Origin: CAZMZF01 sp964570765
GTDB lineage: Bacteria > Zixibacteria > MSB-5A5 > RBG-16-43-9
DNA length: 64,000 nucleotides
Assembly: GCA_964570765.1 (NCBI GenBank)
Contig: CAZMZF010000009.1
Coordinates: forward strand, 1 to 64,000
Reading direction: 5' to 3'
The notes below the pieces were generated by a model, which was not told the DNA's origin, ran no database searches, and saw nothing but the letters and a program-made list of their open reading frames with translations. A program made the translations under genes and the position numbers. Shown piece after piece: positions 18,388-27,687 of this stretch (the first letter of the stretch is position 1; each line of letters begins with the position of its first letter).

Positions 18388-20766
18388 ATGAAATGTATTA
18401 AAATATTTTTTTTGATTTTTATTTTATTAACCGCAGGTGGCAGTGCTGAAGTTCAGGTTCCTCTTGTATTCCAGACCTGCTCTACTTCTTTACCAGAGGA
18501 TACTCTGTATTCCATTCAGATTCAGACTTCAACTGATAGTCTGTTTATTGGAAATTTAACCCAGTCAAGCTGGCTAAGTTGCCAACCTAATACTCAATTT
18601 ACTTATTACGCCAGTTTCCCTGATAGTCTTACCAGTGCAATATACTTCTGGAGAGGGAAGCACAGGCGGATTTCATCTGCTCCGGATACATTAATTTCTA
18701 ACTGGTCAAATGTTTTTCATTTCACATTAAACATTCAACCACAGTTAATTGTCTTCCTTTCCCCGAGTTACCTCTCGACCAACCGGGGCGATATTGATAC
18801 TCTCTGGATTTCTTTAAATGAGACTGTAAATAAACTGGAGGCTTCATTTTTCAATATCAGGTATGATCATAATTTTATTGCGGTTAACAATGTGATTCAG
18901 GGGCCGGCGTTATCTCCTCCAGATAACTCGTTTTTATCTTATGATATTTATACTGACTCAGTGGTGATGAGCCTGGCGATCTTAGATGGAAGTTTTACCG
19001 GAACCGGACAATTATTAGGGCTAATTTTCACATCCACTCAGGCTGGATCAACCAATTTAACCTTTAATAGTTCAGTTTTACGCGATTCTTCAAATCAGGA
19101 CATACCTCACACTAATTCCGGGGCTACACTCCAGATTCAAATCGCGGATACTACCCGCCCTACGGTTGTGGTCAATTCACCGGTATCTGGTGACACCATT
19201 AATTATCTCCCAACTCTATCCATCCGGTTCGCTGATAATTTAGGATTAAATAGAGGATATTATTGCCTAGACAATTGTTCAGGGGTATGGAATGAATTAT
19301 GGGCTTATAACTCTAATTCCTCAGACACGAATATAACCTGGATAGTTCCTTCTTTGTCTGAGGAAAGCCACAGCATTTTCTTAAAAATTGTGGACGATTG
19401 GGGGAATGTTAATATTGATACCTGTTCATATTCCTGGAGTTTTACCTACGACACTACACCACCAAGCTCTCCTGCCAATTTTGTTGCCAGGCCCGGGAAT
19501 AGGAAATGCAGACTGAGCTGGACTAATCCGGATGGAAGTTTTAAAGGAGTGGAAATTCGAAAGAATTCCTGGGCTAATAATGCTTACCCTGAATATGATG
19601 ATTCCTATCCTTCCCCTTCAGGATACCCTCCAAACCAAACTTCAGGAGAGCTGGTGTATACGGGGAATGGAACAAGTTACCAGGACTCTAATGATGTGGC
19701 TACCTTCCCGCGAAATGTTTATTTTTACAGCATATTTGCTTACGACTGTGCGGGAAATTATTCTAAACTTTCAACTGGTGATACTGCACGAGCCACTAAT
19801 TACTGGTTAGGTGATATCGACGGGGATGGCAGAGTTTATTTTAGTGATTTATCGATCTTTGCCGGGACCTACGATACAGACGAAGGAGATGCAGAATATC
19901 TACCTGAACTTGATATTGGTCCCACCGTTAATAAAAGTGCGGAAGACATTCCTCTTACTGATAATATAATAGATTTTGAAGATTTAGTCGTCTTCGCTAT
20001 GAATTATATGGCAGTGAGCAATCTAAAAATTGTATCCGGGTCTTCGGGTAAGGCAGTTTCAGGTGATTTAGGTCTATCACTGACCAAATCAACGGACAAC
20101 TGGATTTTAGGTAATGAGTTTGATGTAAAAGTGTCACTGGTTAATAATCCTGATACAGTAAAAAGTATTCACTTTATACTGCCTTATGATTCTCTGCAGC
20201 TCAAGTTCATAGACGTAAAGAGAAGTTATCAATTAATCGATAGCGCTCAGACTGTTTTCTTTTACGGGAAAGATATGGGATATGAAGTGGATGTCAGCCT
20301 GGCACTCCTCGGAGCAAATACTTCCATTATTGGTTCCGGAGAGATAGCTATTATAACCTTTGAGCTTCTGGAACAGGAAGAGCCTGTTTTAGCTTTTAGG
20401 CTGGTGGATTTGCGAGATAATCGAGGATTTCCTTTAGAAATAGAAGAAGAGGAAGATCCAGAACACCATACCACACCTGAGATTCCTAAGGATTATGGCT
20501 TAAATCAGAACTATCCTAATCCCTTTAATGCTTCAACTCAGATAAATTATCAGCTAACTCAATCCGGAGAGGTTTCTCTCAAGATATATAATATCAAGGG
20601 AGAATTAGTCTGTGACTTAGTAGATAGATATTACCCGGCTGGCTATCACAGAGTTGTCTGGGATGGAAAAAACAGGGAAGGGATGATGGTCTCCAGCGGA
20701 ATTTATTTTTATCAGATTATTTCTGAGGATTTTGCTGAAACAAAAAAGATGATGTTGATAAAATAA
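18388..20766 (+). CDS. secreted multidomain cohesin-like protein with Por/FlgD-type sorting domain
   Basis: The 792-residue protein has a signal peptide (to about residue 21). A cohesin-like domain (about 120-250) contains TLWISLNETVNKLEASFFN. An Ig-like domain follows (about 255-355, PTVVVNSPVSGDTINYLPTL), then a fibronectin-III-like domain (about 356-465), a dockerin-like segment (GDIDGDGRVYFSDLSIF with IIDFEDLVVFAMNYM), a second cohesin-like domain (about 565-685), and a C-terminal sorting domain from about 710 (NYPNPFNASTQINYQL, VSLKIYNIKGELVCDL, SSGIYFYQI, KKMMLIK). It resembles the protein at 14271-16058 in plan. It probably sits on the cell surface or is released. Confidence 0.85.
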   Translation: MKCIKIFFLIFILLTAGGSAEVQVPLVFQTCSTSLPEDTLYSIQIQTSTDSLFIGNLTQSSWLSCQPNTQFTYYASFPDSLTSAIYFWRGKHRRISSAPDTLISNWSNVFHFTLNIQPQLIVFLSPSYLSTNRGDIDTLWISLNETVNKLEASFFNIRYDHNFIAVNNVIQGPALSPPDNSFLSYDIYTDSVVMSLAILDGSFTGTGQLLGLIFTSTQAGSTNLTFNSSVLRDSSNQDIPHTNSGATLQIQIADTTRPTVVVNSPVSGDTINYLPTLSIRFADNLGLNRGYYCLDNCSGVWNELWAYNSNSSDTNITWIVPSLSEESHSIFLKIVDDWGNVNIDTCSYSWSFTYDTTPPSSPANFVARPGNRKCRLSWTNPDGSFKGVEIRKNSWANNAYPEYDDSYPSPSGYPPNQTSGELVYTGNGTSYQDSNDVATFPRNVYFYSIFAYDCAGNYSKLSTGDTARATNYWLGDIDGDGRVYFSDLSIFAGTYDTDEGDAEYLPELDIGPTVNKSAEDIPLTDNIIDFEDLVVFAMNYMAVSNLKIVSGSSGKAVSGDLGLSLTKSTDNWILGNEFDVKVSLVNNPDTVKSIHFILPYDSLQLKFIDVKRSYQLIDSAQTVFFYGKDMGYEVDVSLALLGANTSIIGSGEIAIITFELLEQEEPVLAFRLVDLRDNRGFPLEIEEEEDPEHHTTPEIPKDYGLNQNYPNPFNASTQINYQLTQSGEVSLKIYNIKGELVCDLVDRYYPAGYHRVVWDGKNREGMMVSSGIYFYQIISEDFAETKKMMLIK

Positions 20767-20777
20767 TCCATCTTAGT

Positions 20778-20819
20778 GTAGGTCAGGAGCCTCGTGCTCC
20801 TGACCTACGGGACTTTTTT
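20778..20819. terminator. hairpin terminator between convergent genes
   Basis: A perfect 13-bp stem GTAGGTCAGGAGC/GCTCCTGACCTAC (20778-20790 and 20796-20808) with a five-base loop is followed by ACTTTTTT. It lies between two convergent genes and fits the end of the secreted-protein gene. Its arms match the GTAGGTCAG repeats at 34415 and 41791. Confidence 0.75.
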
Positions 20820-20821
20820 CT

Positions 20822-21718
20822 CTAAGCTTGTGTTTCTCCGCTTTTCTTGGATGAGACTTTTTCTTTCAGAAGTTCGCCTATACCGGCAATGCTTCCGAGA
20901 AGACCTGAAGTTTCAAGCGGCAGAAAAACCTTGGTTGCCTGTCCGTCTGCAATCTTCTGAAGGGCTTCAAGATATTTTATGGCGATCAGGTCATTGGTAG
21001 GCTTGCCTTCGTGAATGGCTCTATATACGGTTTCTATCGCTTCTGCCTCTCCCTTGGCTACTGTTAATTTCTGATATTTGTCCGCATCTGCAACTTTCTT
21101 GATCGCCTCTGCCTGTCCTTCTGCCTTGAGTATGGCTGATTGTTTGTGTCCCTCAGCTTCTAAAATCATTGCTCGCCTCTCTCTTTCTGCCTTCATCTGA
21201 CGATGCATTGCGTCAGTAACATCTTTAGGCGGATCAATCCTCTGCAGCTCCACCCTGGTAACCCTGGTTCCCCATTTATCCGTAGCATCATCTAAGATCT
21301 GACGTAACTTAGTGTTTATAAGCTCCCTTGAGGTAAGGGACTCATCCAGGGCTAACTCGCCCACCAGATTTCTCAAATTGGTTTGCGCCAGTTTAGTAGC
21401 CGCGGTGTAGAAATTGGCAACGTTATAAGTAACCTTTACCGGATCAGTGACCTCATAGTAGATCACTGCATCCACCTCTACGACTACGTTATCTTTGGTA
21501 ATCACCGCCTGTGGAGCCACCTCCACCACCTGCTCCCGCATATCCACTATTATCATCCTCTCCAAGATGGGAACGATGATGGTAAGTCCGCTGCTCGCGG
21601 TTCGCTGATACTTTCCTAACCGCTCTATTAATCCTCTTTCCCAGGGCCTGACAATCTTAATGCCACTGGCAACAATTATGAATACTACAAAAGCTATGAT
21701 GACTAATGCCACTACCAT
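20822..21718 (-). CDS. qmcA: SPFH/Band 7 membrane protein, QmcA-like
   Basis: The 298-residue protein has an N-terminal membrane helix (residues 1-24) and an SPFH domain (IVRPWERGLIERLGKY, then VITKDNVVVEVDAVIYYEV and NLRNLVGELALDESLTSREL). The alanine/glutamate-rich coiled coil that follows (QMKAERERRAMILEAEG) is diagnostic of stomatin/QmcA proteins. These proteins form membrane microdomain cages together with NfeD partners. The gene lies one base after the NfeD-like gene in the same operon, the same pairing as qmcA/ybbK loci. A strong AAGGAGG site precedes its ATG. Confidence 0.93.
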   Translation of the reverse strand: MVVALVIIAFVVFIIVASGIKIVRPWERGLIERLGKYQRTASSGLTIIVPILERMIIVDMREQVVEVAPQAVITKDNVVVEVDAVIYYEVTDPVKVTYNVANFYTAATKLAQTNLRNLVGELALDESLTSRELINTKLRQILDDATDKWGTRVTRVELQRIDPPKDVTDAMHRQMKAERERRAMILEAEGHKQSAILKAEGQAEAIKKVADADKYQKLTVAKGEAEAIETVYRAIHEGKPTNDLIAIKYLEALQKIADGQATKVFLPLETSGLLGSIAGIGELLKEKVSSKKSGETQA

Positions 21719-21719
21719 C

Positions 21720-22166
21720 TTATTCTCCTCCTTTTGAAACTTTAACTACCAAATGCGTCCCTTCTACTTTGATCACTTCAACTGTTTGTCCTGGAGATAT
21801 AACCTCACCTGTATCGCTGTCTGCTCGCCACTCATCTTTTCCTATCCTGACACGCCCGGTGTTTTTAAGATTATTGATCTCCTCAATCACTACCCCTTTT
21901 TTATCGATGAATCTGTCTGCCCCAACTCCGGGTGGCTGCTTTTTAGTAAATTTTTCCGCAAATCTCCTGGAAACAGCAAAAAGTACTCCTGAGACGATGA
22001 TAAAGCTCGCTAATTGCCACCCCAGGCCAAAGCCAAGAAGTGCCAGAATTCCAGCTACCGCGGCTCCCACACCAAACCACAACAGAAAAAACCCCATATG
22101 AAATATCTCAGCTACGACAAAAAATGCCGCAATAGCAATCCAGACCCACCATATTTTAATAACCAT
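21720..22166 (-). CDS. NfeD family membrane protein
   Basis: The 148-residue protein has three or four membrane helices (residues about 3-75) followed by a C-terminal OB-fold domain (about 85-146) with KNTGRVRIGKDEWRADSD and PGQTVEVIKVEGTHLVVK. This is the short NfeD type without a protease domain. It is cotranscribed with the SPFH gene directly downstream, its expected partner. The role is membrane organisation or quality control, known from the family. Confidence 0.9.
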   Translation of the reverse strand: MVIKIWWVWIAIAAFFVVAEIFHMGFFLLWFGVGAAVAGILALLGFGLGWQLASFIIVSGVLFAVSRRFAEKFTKKQPPGVGADRFIDKKGVVIEEINNLKNTGRVRIGKDEWRADSDTGEVISPGQTVEVIKVEGTHLVVKVSKGGE

Positions 22167-22198
22167 TCTTTAACCTCCTTTGTAGATTTATCGTTTTT

Positions 22199-22435
22199 CT
22201 ACTCTCTTTCATATCTTATTTCTATTTCTTCCCCCTCGCCCATAGTTTGTTCAATTAACCTTACCAGATCCTCGTTCATTCCTTTATCTTTTAAAAAATC
22301 AAGTGTCAGCCGGTCAACATAATAATCTGTATCTGTAAAACTTTCTTCTTCCAAATTATCAATTAAAAATTGAAATGCTTCATCCTCTATTCTGCCCAGG
22401 TACTGACCGGTATTCTTGTCATACAACCTTATCAT
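22199..22435 (-). CDS. small acidic conserved hypothetical protein
   Basis: A 78-residue acidic soluble protein with no signal or membrane helix; it contains LYDKNTGQYLGRIEDEAFQF and DTDYYVDRLTLDFLKDKG. It has a good AAGGAGA site 7 bases before ATG and reads in the same direction as the NfeD/SPFH pair, 32 bases upstream of NfeD, so it is probably the first gene of that operon. I do not know its function. Confidence 0.75.
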   Translation of the reverse strand: MIRLYDKNTGQYLGRIEDEAFQFLIDNLEEESFTDTDYYVDRLTLDFLKDKGMNEDLVRLIEQTMGEGEEIEIRYERE

Positions 22436-22673
22436 AGAATTCTCCTTTTAGTTACTTGTTTTCCAGATAAACATGCCTTTGTTTAGATTCCTTAATATTT
22501 CAAGCTATCCGCTTTAGTTCCCGTTATTTTATCATATCATCAGCTAAAAGTCAAGTTTTAGTTAGTGGTTTTAAGTAAAATTCAGGGATAATAATAAGAA
22601 AATATCTGGCAAAAGTCAGGTGCAGAAGTAATTAAATTTAAAATCAGGAATATATGGTTCCTAAGCTTAGGAG

Positions 22674-23471
22674 CTATGGGGCTGAGATTTTCATTTTCAA
22701 ATCATCCGGATTAATACTGTTCACTTCCTCCCAGAACCAAACTTCAGCTTCTGCCCGGCATTGGCGAAGCTCTTCAGAATTAGCTATAAAATTCAGTTTA
22801 TGCAGACGCTTCACCACTTCAGAAGGTAAGTCATAATAGATATAGCTATTATGAAAATTATAATGATAGGGACAGTATTTGATCCTGAGAACCTCTACCA
22901 AAGGTCTGTAGGTATAAGCTATATAATAACTAAAGGCTTCAATATCGTTGCCCCGATTTAGCTCTTTGAGAATTAATACCTGAAACAGGTCAAAATTCGT
23001 TTTCAGCATTTCCAGTCGTGCTTGAATTTTATTTAAAAAATATTCGGGATCGATTGGATCATCTTTGATCACGGCGATTTTGTCGAAATAGACGACTGGC
23101 TCTCCATGGATCCGGAATTGAAGGAATTTGTCCTTACTTGATTTCTTTATCACTACGATATCCAGAAATAAAAAAGGACTGGTTTTTTTCAGACGATAAA
23201 AGACCTGAGAGTGCCCATGCCAGGTTGGTTCTGGTAGGCGGAATTTCAAGTCAATTTCGTAAAGATTTAAGAAGCTCTGTTCTATTGAGCTGAGACTATC
23301 TTCCACTTTCTCATCCTCCACCACCAGATATAAATCGATATCCGACCACTGGTCTATCCTGTCAAAGCTTGCAGAGCCACCCTCCCACAAAGCATAAACA
23401 TAATTCAAAGGTTTTAAAGCAGTAACAAGAGTGGCAATAATATCCTTGTGGGTGATATTATCTTTTTTCAT
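22674..23471 (-). CDS. nucleotidyltransferase-domain protein
   Basis: The 265-residue protein has a pol-beta-type nucleotidyltransferase motif: GGSASFDRIDQWSDIDLYLVV (split at residues 32-52) gives GS followed by DxD, with the pair of metal-binding Asp in SDIDLY. The helical C-terminal half resembles aminoglycoside adenylyltransferases and related minimal NTases. It stands alone, and the substrate cannot be assigned. An antibiotic-modifying role is possible but not supported by context. Confidence 0.8.
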   Translation of the reverse strand: MKKDNITHKDIIATLVTALKPLNYVYALWEGGSASFDRIDQWSDIDLYLVVEDEKVEDSLSSIEQSFLNLYEIDLKFRLPEPTWHGHSQVFYRLKKTSPFLFLDIVVIKKSSKDKFLQFRIHGEPVVYFDKIAVIKDDPIDPEYFLNKIQARLEMLKTNFDLFQVLILKELNRGNDIEAFSYYIAYTYRPLVEVLRIKYCPYHYNFHNSYIYYDLPSEVVKRLHKLNFIANSEELRQCRAEAEVWFWEEVNSINPDDLKMKISAP

Positions 23472-23530
23472 TCAAAAACTCCTTCGGTTTCAATCCTTCG
23501 ACATTCTTTGCATCGAGGAAAAGGAATTCA

Positions 23531-24862
23531 TTATCCCCTTTCCAGAACAACATTCATCGTTGTGAAGTCAAACGTTAGCTGGTATGTTCTGAAGAAAGCG
23601 TGAGAAATAACTCCTCCTAAGCGAAACCCAAATCTATATTCCATAACTGGAGGGAATCCTCCGAATAATCCTCTGATATTATGCTCCTTTGCCTTACCCA
23701 AGGTGAGCTCTCTTACCAAACCTTCCTTAATTTTAATCATACCCCCTCCCCCCATTCCTTCTTTGGTTTCTTTGGAAAGTTCAATGTTTGCTTCTTTTAT
23801 TACACTTTCCGGACAGTCAAATCCTCCGCCCGCCATGCCTGTATCGAGATGGAAGAGAAGCGGTTTGCTCCCGTTGACCGTTCCTTTTGCTATAATGAAA
23901 TGGTCCCCTGCCATCCAGAAGGGGACAACTATGTTATCCTTTGATTCAACCAGACGCTTCATCTGCTTCACGTTCTCCTCAGTCTTCCGCTGTAATATCA
24001 ATCGACCATTAGGATAGTCCAATGTAAAAATGAAATGGTAGAGAAACACTGTCCCCAAAACTCCGCGCACCGGTATACCAAATGCATCCGCAATTCTTTT
24101 AGTGCTTTCATTAATACTAACCGGAACGTTCTTGACCAGGAAATCGCCAATCTTAACTTGGTCAACCATTCCGTGGTAAGTGATGGCTTTTGTACCACCA
24201 GCATATACCGCCGTATCCCCCCCGAATTTTTTCGCTCCGATTTTCTCCGCAAGGTCAGTATCGATGATAAGCTCCCAGCCACCTGTATCGATCAGAAAAA
24301 GAGTTTCCTCAATATTATTGAGTCGTATCTTTACAATTGGTAGCGGATCGGTTTGAACAAACTCAACTGATGTCACATCAACACCACTTTCGATTTGATA
24401 TGGCACTTTGTTGCTAAAATATTGCAATTTATCAGCCATTGGCGTTTTGCCGATTGCCTGAAATAGTGGTGCGGCTTCTTTAAAATTATCTTGCCGATAA
24501 TATGCTTCTGCCAATAATGCTTTGGGTTCATTTTCTTCTGGTTTTAATTCGATTGCCTTTTTCAGCCATCGTTCTGCGTCTGCGAATCGATTCCCGAGCA
24601 AGGCGATCCTTCCTAATTGCAGAGTCGCACGATAATTGCCCGGTTCGTTCTTGAGAGTATCTTCGTAGAGAGCCTCAGCTTGAGAGAATTCTGCCGCCCT
24701 GAAGAGAGTGTCTGCCAAGGCGAGCTTACTTTGATCCCCTTGAGAAAAAACAACGGATGGAAGTACTAACAACAGCAGTATCGCAAATGTAGTCAGCAAT
24801 ACTGACCATTGAATCCTGCTTAAAGGATTGTTCATAAAACAAATTGGGGTTGCTATAATCAT
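23531..24862 (-). CDS. secreted TPR plus retropepsin-like aspartyl protease
   Basis: Starting from the ATG at 24862, chosen for the AGGAG eight bases upstream, the protein has about 443 residues. It has a signal peptide (core TTFAILLLLVLPSVVFSQ) and three TPR repeats (LFRAAEFSQAEALYEDTLK, AERWLKKAIELKPEENEPK and following). Two retropepsin-type half-sites follow, LFLIDTGGWELIIDTDLA and LFHLDTGMAGGGFD, each supplying a catalytic DTG. This plan is known for bacterial secreted aspartyl proteases of the gag-polyprotein-like type. The frame stays open upstream to 25033 and overlaps the end of the S41 gene, so the two are coupled. Confidence 0.85.
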   Translation of the reverse strand: MIIATPICFMNNPLSRIQWSVLLTTFAILLLLVLPSVVFSQGDQSKLALADTLFRAAEFSQAEALYEDTLKNEPGNYRATLQLGRIALLGNRFADAERWLKKAIELKPEENEPKALLAEAYYRQDNFKEAAPLFQAIGKTPMADKLQYFSNKVPYQIESGVDVTSVEFVQTDPLPIVKIRLNNIEETLFLIDTGGWELIIDTDLAEKIGAKKFGGDTAVYAGGTKAITYHGMVDQVKIGDFLVKNVPVSINESTKRIADAFGIPVRGVLGTVFLYHFIFTLDYPNGRLILQRKTEENVKQMKRLVESKDNIVVPFWMAGDHFIIAKGTVNGSKPLLFHLDTGMAGGGFDCPESVIKEANIELSKETKEGMGGGGMIKIKEGLVRELTLGKAKEHNIRGLFGGFPPVMEYRFGFRLGGVISHAFFRTYQLTFDFTTMNVVLERG

Positions 24863-24989
24863 GTTATATATCTCCTTTTTATTTTTCTGATTACTTTTTT
24901 TCATCAGTTTCAATTCTTCGATGGTTTTAGCATTAAGCCGGTAAATCGCATATGGCTCACTCAAACACGCAGAAGAGCCGAGACCGTTT

Positions 24990-26378
24990 TTATTCGGATG
25001 TTCTGGGCGAGCTGTCGGTGCGGCCATCATCATACAAACCCACTACTTCCGTTACCCGCCCAGATGAATCGCTAACGAACTTGAGCCGGAAATATCTTAC
25101 TTCATCAAACATGAAAGTATCCTGAGACATAGGGATCATTTTGTATTTAGGGCGATCTTCCCTCTGATAATAAAGCTCACTGTTCTCCAAAGTTATGGTT
25201 CTGGGTCCATATTTTCCAGCATATTTATTCATCAACTCGATATCAACCATGGCCGGCTTGAGAAGAGCATCCAGCGTTTCCATACTCCAGGTGAGGTTCT
25301 TCTTCCTCGTCTCATCCGTAGTTTTCCCAAGAAGCTTTTTCAGTGCTTCTTTATGTGCGGTCTGCAGTGCTTTCTCCTGTGGAACTTGTATATCCGGAGT
25401 AATTCCAACACCTTCCCAATTGGTTCCGGTAATAGGATTGATTGCCCGGCCAAAGGGAAGTGACATCCCGACATTGAGATTATGAAAAGCCTTTATATCG
25501 TTGGGATGGGCACCTCCACCTGTAGTTTCTCCGATTATTGTGGCACGTTTCATGTTCTTGAGATTGTAGGTGAACTCCTCGGCTCCAGAGAAGGTATAGC
25601 TGCTGGTAAGCACATAAAGATCAACATTGGTCATTCTATGACCTTGAACGCATGCCTGGGTCCAAAACTGTTGCGTCGAGTCGGACTTACGCACATAGAA
25701 GCTGTTCAGGTGAACCGGCTCGGGAAAGAAGTAGCTGGTAATGAGCTGTATCATGCTCGGACTCCCGCCGCCGTTCTGTCGTAGGTCGAAAATAATGGCA
25801 TCAGTGTATGCCAAAAAATTCATCGCAGCAATGGCCGTGGGACCGGCATCTATGGCATCGGAGAAACAGCGAAAGTCAACGTAGCCAACGTTGCCTTCCA
25901 GAATCTTAACCTCCTTGAAGCAGAAGTTGTCCCTTCGCCTTTCCTCGAGTTCGAGCTGTTTCGCTTCGTCGGTCAGTGTATCACCCCGAAATCTGGCAAG
26001 CATCTCGTCGGAGGCGAATCCCACCCACAGGTGCTTGTCATGGCTTATCTCCTGCAGGTCTTCAGTTAGCTTCTGGGTGAATTGGTCTAAGCTGGTGATA
26101 TCCCTATATTTTTTATTCTTGTACTGCTCCCTAAGGTATTTTTCCATCTTCTTAGCTACTTCGGGAAATACATAGACCTGATTCAATGCCTGAGATACAC
26201 TATCAATGATCTCCAGCTGGGTTTGGGCATTGATGGTTTTGTCCTGAGGATTCATGCCTGGTGTCTGTGCCTCAGCCCTTGAAGGGAACATGATAATCAA
26301 TACCAGCAGAGCTGTACAAAACACAGATGAGGTTAACCTCTGTAATGTGATGGTGGGTATAAATGTTTCGTTATGCAT
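24990..26378 (-). CDS. secreted S41 family serine peptidase, IRBP/CtpA-like
   Basis: The 462-residue protein has a signal peptide (core VFCTALLVLIIMFPSRAEA) and an N-terminal helical domain that precedes the S41 core. Core motifs are VGYVDFRCF, DAIIFDLRQNGGGSPSMIQL and SSYTFSGAEEFTYNLK, where the Ser of TFSGAEE is the probable nucleophile, then GETTGGGAHP and GVGITPDIQVP. There is no PDZ domain, as in retinoid-binding-protein-like members. It starts with ATG after AGGAGG and overlaps by eight bases the end of the MarR-GNAT gene upstream, so the regulator and two proteases form one operon. Confidence 0.9.
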   Translation of the reverse strand: MHNETFIPTITLQRLTSSVFCTALLVLIIMFPSRAEAQTPGMNPQDKTINAQTQLEIIDSVSQALNQVYVFPEVAKKMEKYLREQYKNKKYRDITSLDQFTQKLTEDLQEISHDKHLWVGFASDEMLARFRGDTLTDEAKQLELEERRRDNFCFKEVKILEGNVGYVDFRCFSDAIDAGPTAIAAMNFLAYTDAIIFDLRQNGGGSPSMIQLITSYFFPEPVHLNSFYVRKSDSTQQFWTQACVQGHRMTNVDLYVLTSSYTFSGAEEFTYNLKNMKRATIIGETTGGGAHPNDIKAFHNLNVGMSLPFGRAINPITGTNWEGVGITPDIQVPQEKALQTAHKEALKKLLGKTTDETRKKNLTWSMETLDALLKPAMVDIELMNKYAGKYGPRTITLENSELYYQREDRPKYKMIPMSQDTFMFDEVRYFRLKFVSDSSGRVTEVVGLYDDGRTDSSPRTSE

Positions 26379-27369
26379 AATACCTCCTTTTATGTTTTTT
26401 AAGTTTCTTGTTATCTTCGATAATTAGCTTCAAGGTTATGGTTGGACGCTGGTAGCCCAACTCCTCCTGCAGTGTCGGAGCTACCCGAACAAAACCTAAC
26501 TGGCGATAAAGCTTGTTAGCGACCGCAAGTTTGGGACTGGTATTCAGGACGATGGTATGGGCACCAAGTGATCTCGCCCGGTCTATGGCGGCTTGCGCAA
26601 GCCGTTTACCGACCTGTCTTCCCTGGGCTTTCTCAGTAACAGCCATCTTTGCCAGCTCAAAGGTAGCTTTGTTATGGCGAATTAGTGCCACCGTCCCAAC
26701 AATCTCACCGCCAACCCGAACGAAAAGTATCTGGCCCCCTTTTTTCAGAATCTGCCCATTGGGATCCCCAAGAATCTTTTTATCGATCGGCTCGACCGAG
26801 AAATATTTCTCAAGCCACTCCAGATTGAACATCCTGAAGTACTTTCGGTAGCAAGGTTTATAGTTGATAATTTCGACCGTCTCTAACTGCCGTTTCTTAA
26901 TCTGAGCCTTGATCCGCTCAAACATCCCAGCACTATCCAGTGCGCTTTCAATTCGATCCAGTGCTGCCAGCAAATCAGTACCACTTGCATCCAGGAGTTC
27001 ACAAGCAGCCCGTTTGATGTCGCTCCATAAAGGCATCAGTCTTATAACCAAATCTTTGCCTGAGGCTGACAATGCTAACAGGCGCTTGCGGTCATCCTTT
27101 TTATCACGCCAGGAAATGATCAAGCCCGCTTTCTCCATAGCGCCTGCCACCTGGTTAACTGCCGGGTGAGTTACGTGGAGTTCACGGGCTATCTCGGTAA
27201 CTGCCAAAGGAGATTGCTCTGACAGAAGATAAAATACCGGAAACCAGCGTGGCTCGAAATCAAGCTTCTGTTCCCGGTAGATCCGGGAAGCGTCTTTCAT
27301 CAGTCTCTCGCTGAGTCGCTTAAGACGACTGGCAAGAGCCAGCGGTCCAAGCAGTCTGATCAAATCCAT
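26371..27369 (-). CDS. MarR-type regulator fused to a GNAT acetyltransferase
   Basis: The 332-residue protein has a MarR winged-helix domain in residues about 1-150 (LAVTEIARELHVTHPAVNQVAGAMEKAGLI, split over 55-85, and the wing DKKDDRKRLLALSASG). A GNAT domain follows from about 170, with the acetyl-CoA loop EKAQGRQVGKRLAQAAI and end LYRQLGFVRV. Such fusions are known in many bacteria. It is the first gene of an operon with two secreted peptidases. A 12-bp perfect palindrome lies 51 bases upstream and is a candidate autoregulatory operator. Ligand and acetyl acceptor are unknown. Confidence 0.9.
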   Translation of the reverse strand: MDLIRLLGPLALASRLKRLSERLMKDASRIYREQKLDFEPRWFPVFYLLSEQSPLAVTEIARELHVTHPAVNQVAGAMEKAGLIISWRDKKDDRKRLLALSASGKDLVIRLMPLWSDIKRAACELLDASGTDLLAALDRIESALDSAGMFERIKAQIKKRQLETVEIINYKPCYRKYFRMFNLEWLEKYFSVEPIDKKILGDPNGQILKKGGQILFVRVGGEIVGTVALIRHNKATFELAKMAVTEKAQGRQVGKRLAQAAIDRARSLGAHTIVLNTSPKLAVANKLYRQLGFVRVAPTLQEELGYQRPTITLKLIIEDNKKLKKHKRRYYA

Positions 27370-27419
27370 ACGCTAAACTCCATCTTTACCAAACGATCAA
27401 CCGACTTTTCGTACTTTAT

Positions 27420-27431
27420 GTAAGTACTTAC
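27420..27431. promoter_or_regulatory. candidate MarR operator, perfect palindrome
   Basis: GTAAGTACTTAC is a perfect 12-bp palindrome between the MarR-GNAT gene (start 27369) and the pruA gene. Its size and place fit an operator bound by the adjacent regulator; binding is inferred. Confidence 0.4.
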
Positions 27432-27484
27432 GCATTTTCAAGTGAAAAAGTTCCAAATATTTTGCAAATGCGAGAATCAAATTA

Positions 27485-27545
27485 ATTGTGGGCAGAATCG
27501 AACTCCTCTCGTTTTGAGCATACACTCTCTATGGAGCGTATAGCA
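27485..27545 (-). other. tRNA-like remnant
   Basis: On the minus strand the end of this stretch reads GGAGTTCGATTCTGCCCAC, similar to a tRNA T-loop and acceptor end, but a complete cloverleaf cannot be drawn. It may be a decayed tRNA or old attachment site. No other feature is seen between 27370 and 27687 apart from the palindrome. Confidence 0.25.
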
Positions 27546-27687
27546 TACTTGACTTTATGGAACGTGCGACTTAATTGGTGAGCAGTGCTTGCAATATTTT
27601 ATTGTAATATATAATAAAAGGAGTCGATCCCGCTTCAGCAGGATAGCCCTCCAACTTAACCATGAGCTGCGAACTGCAAACTGCCCT

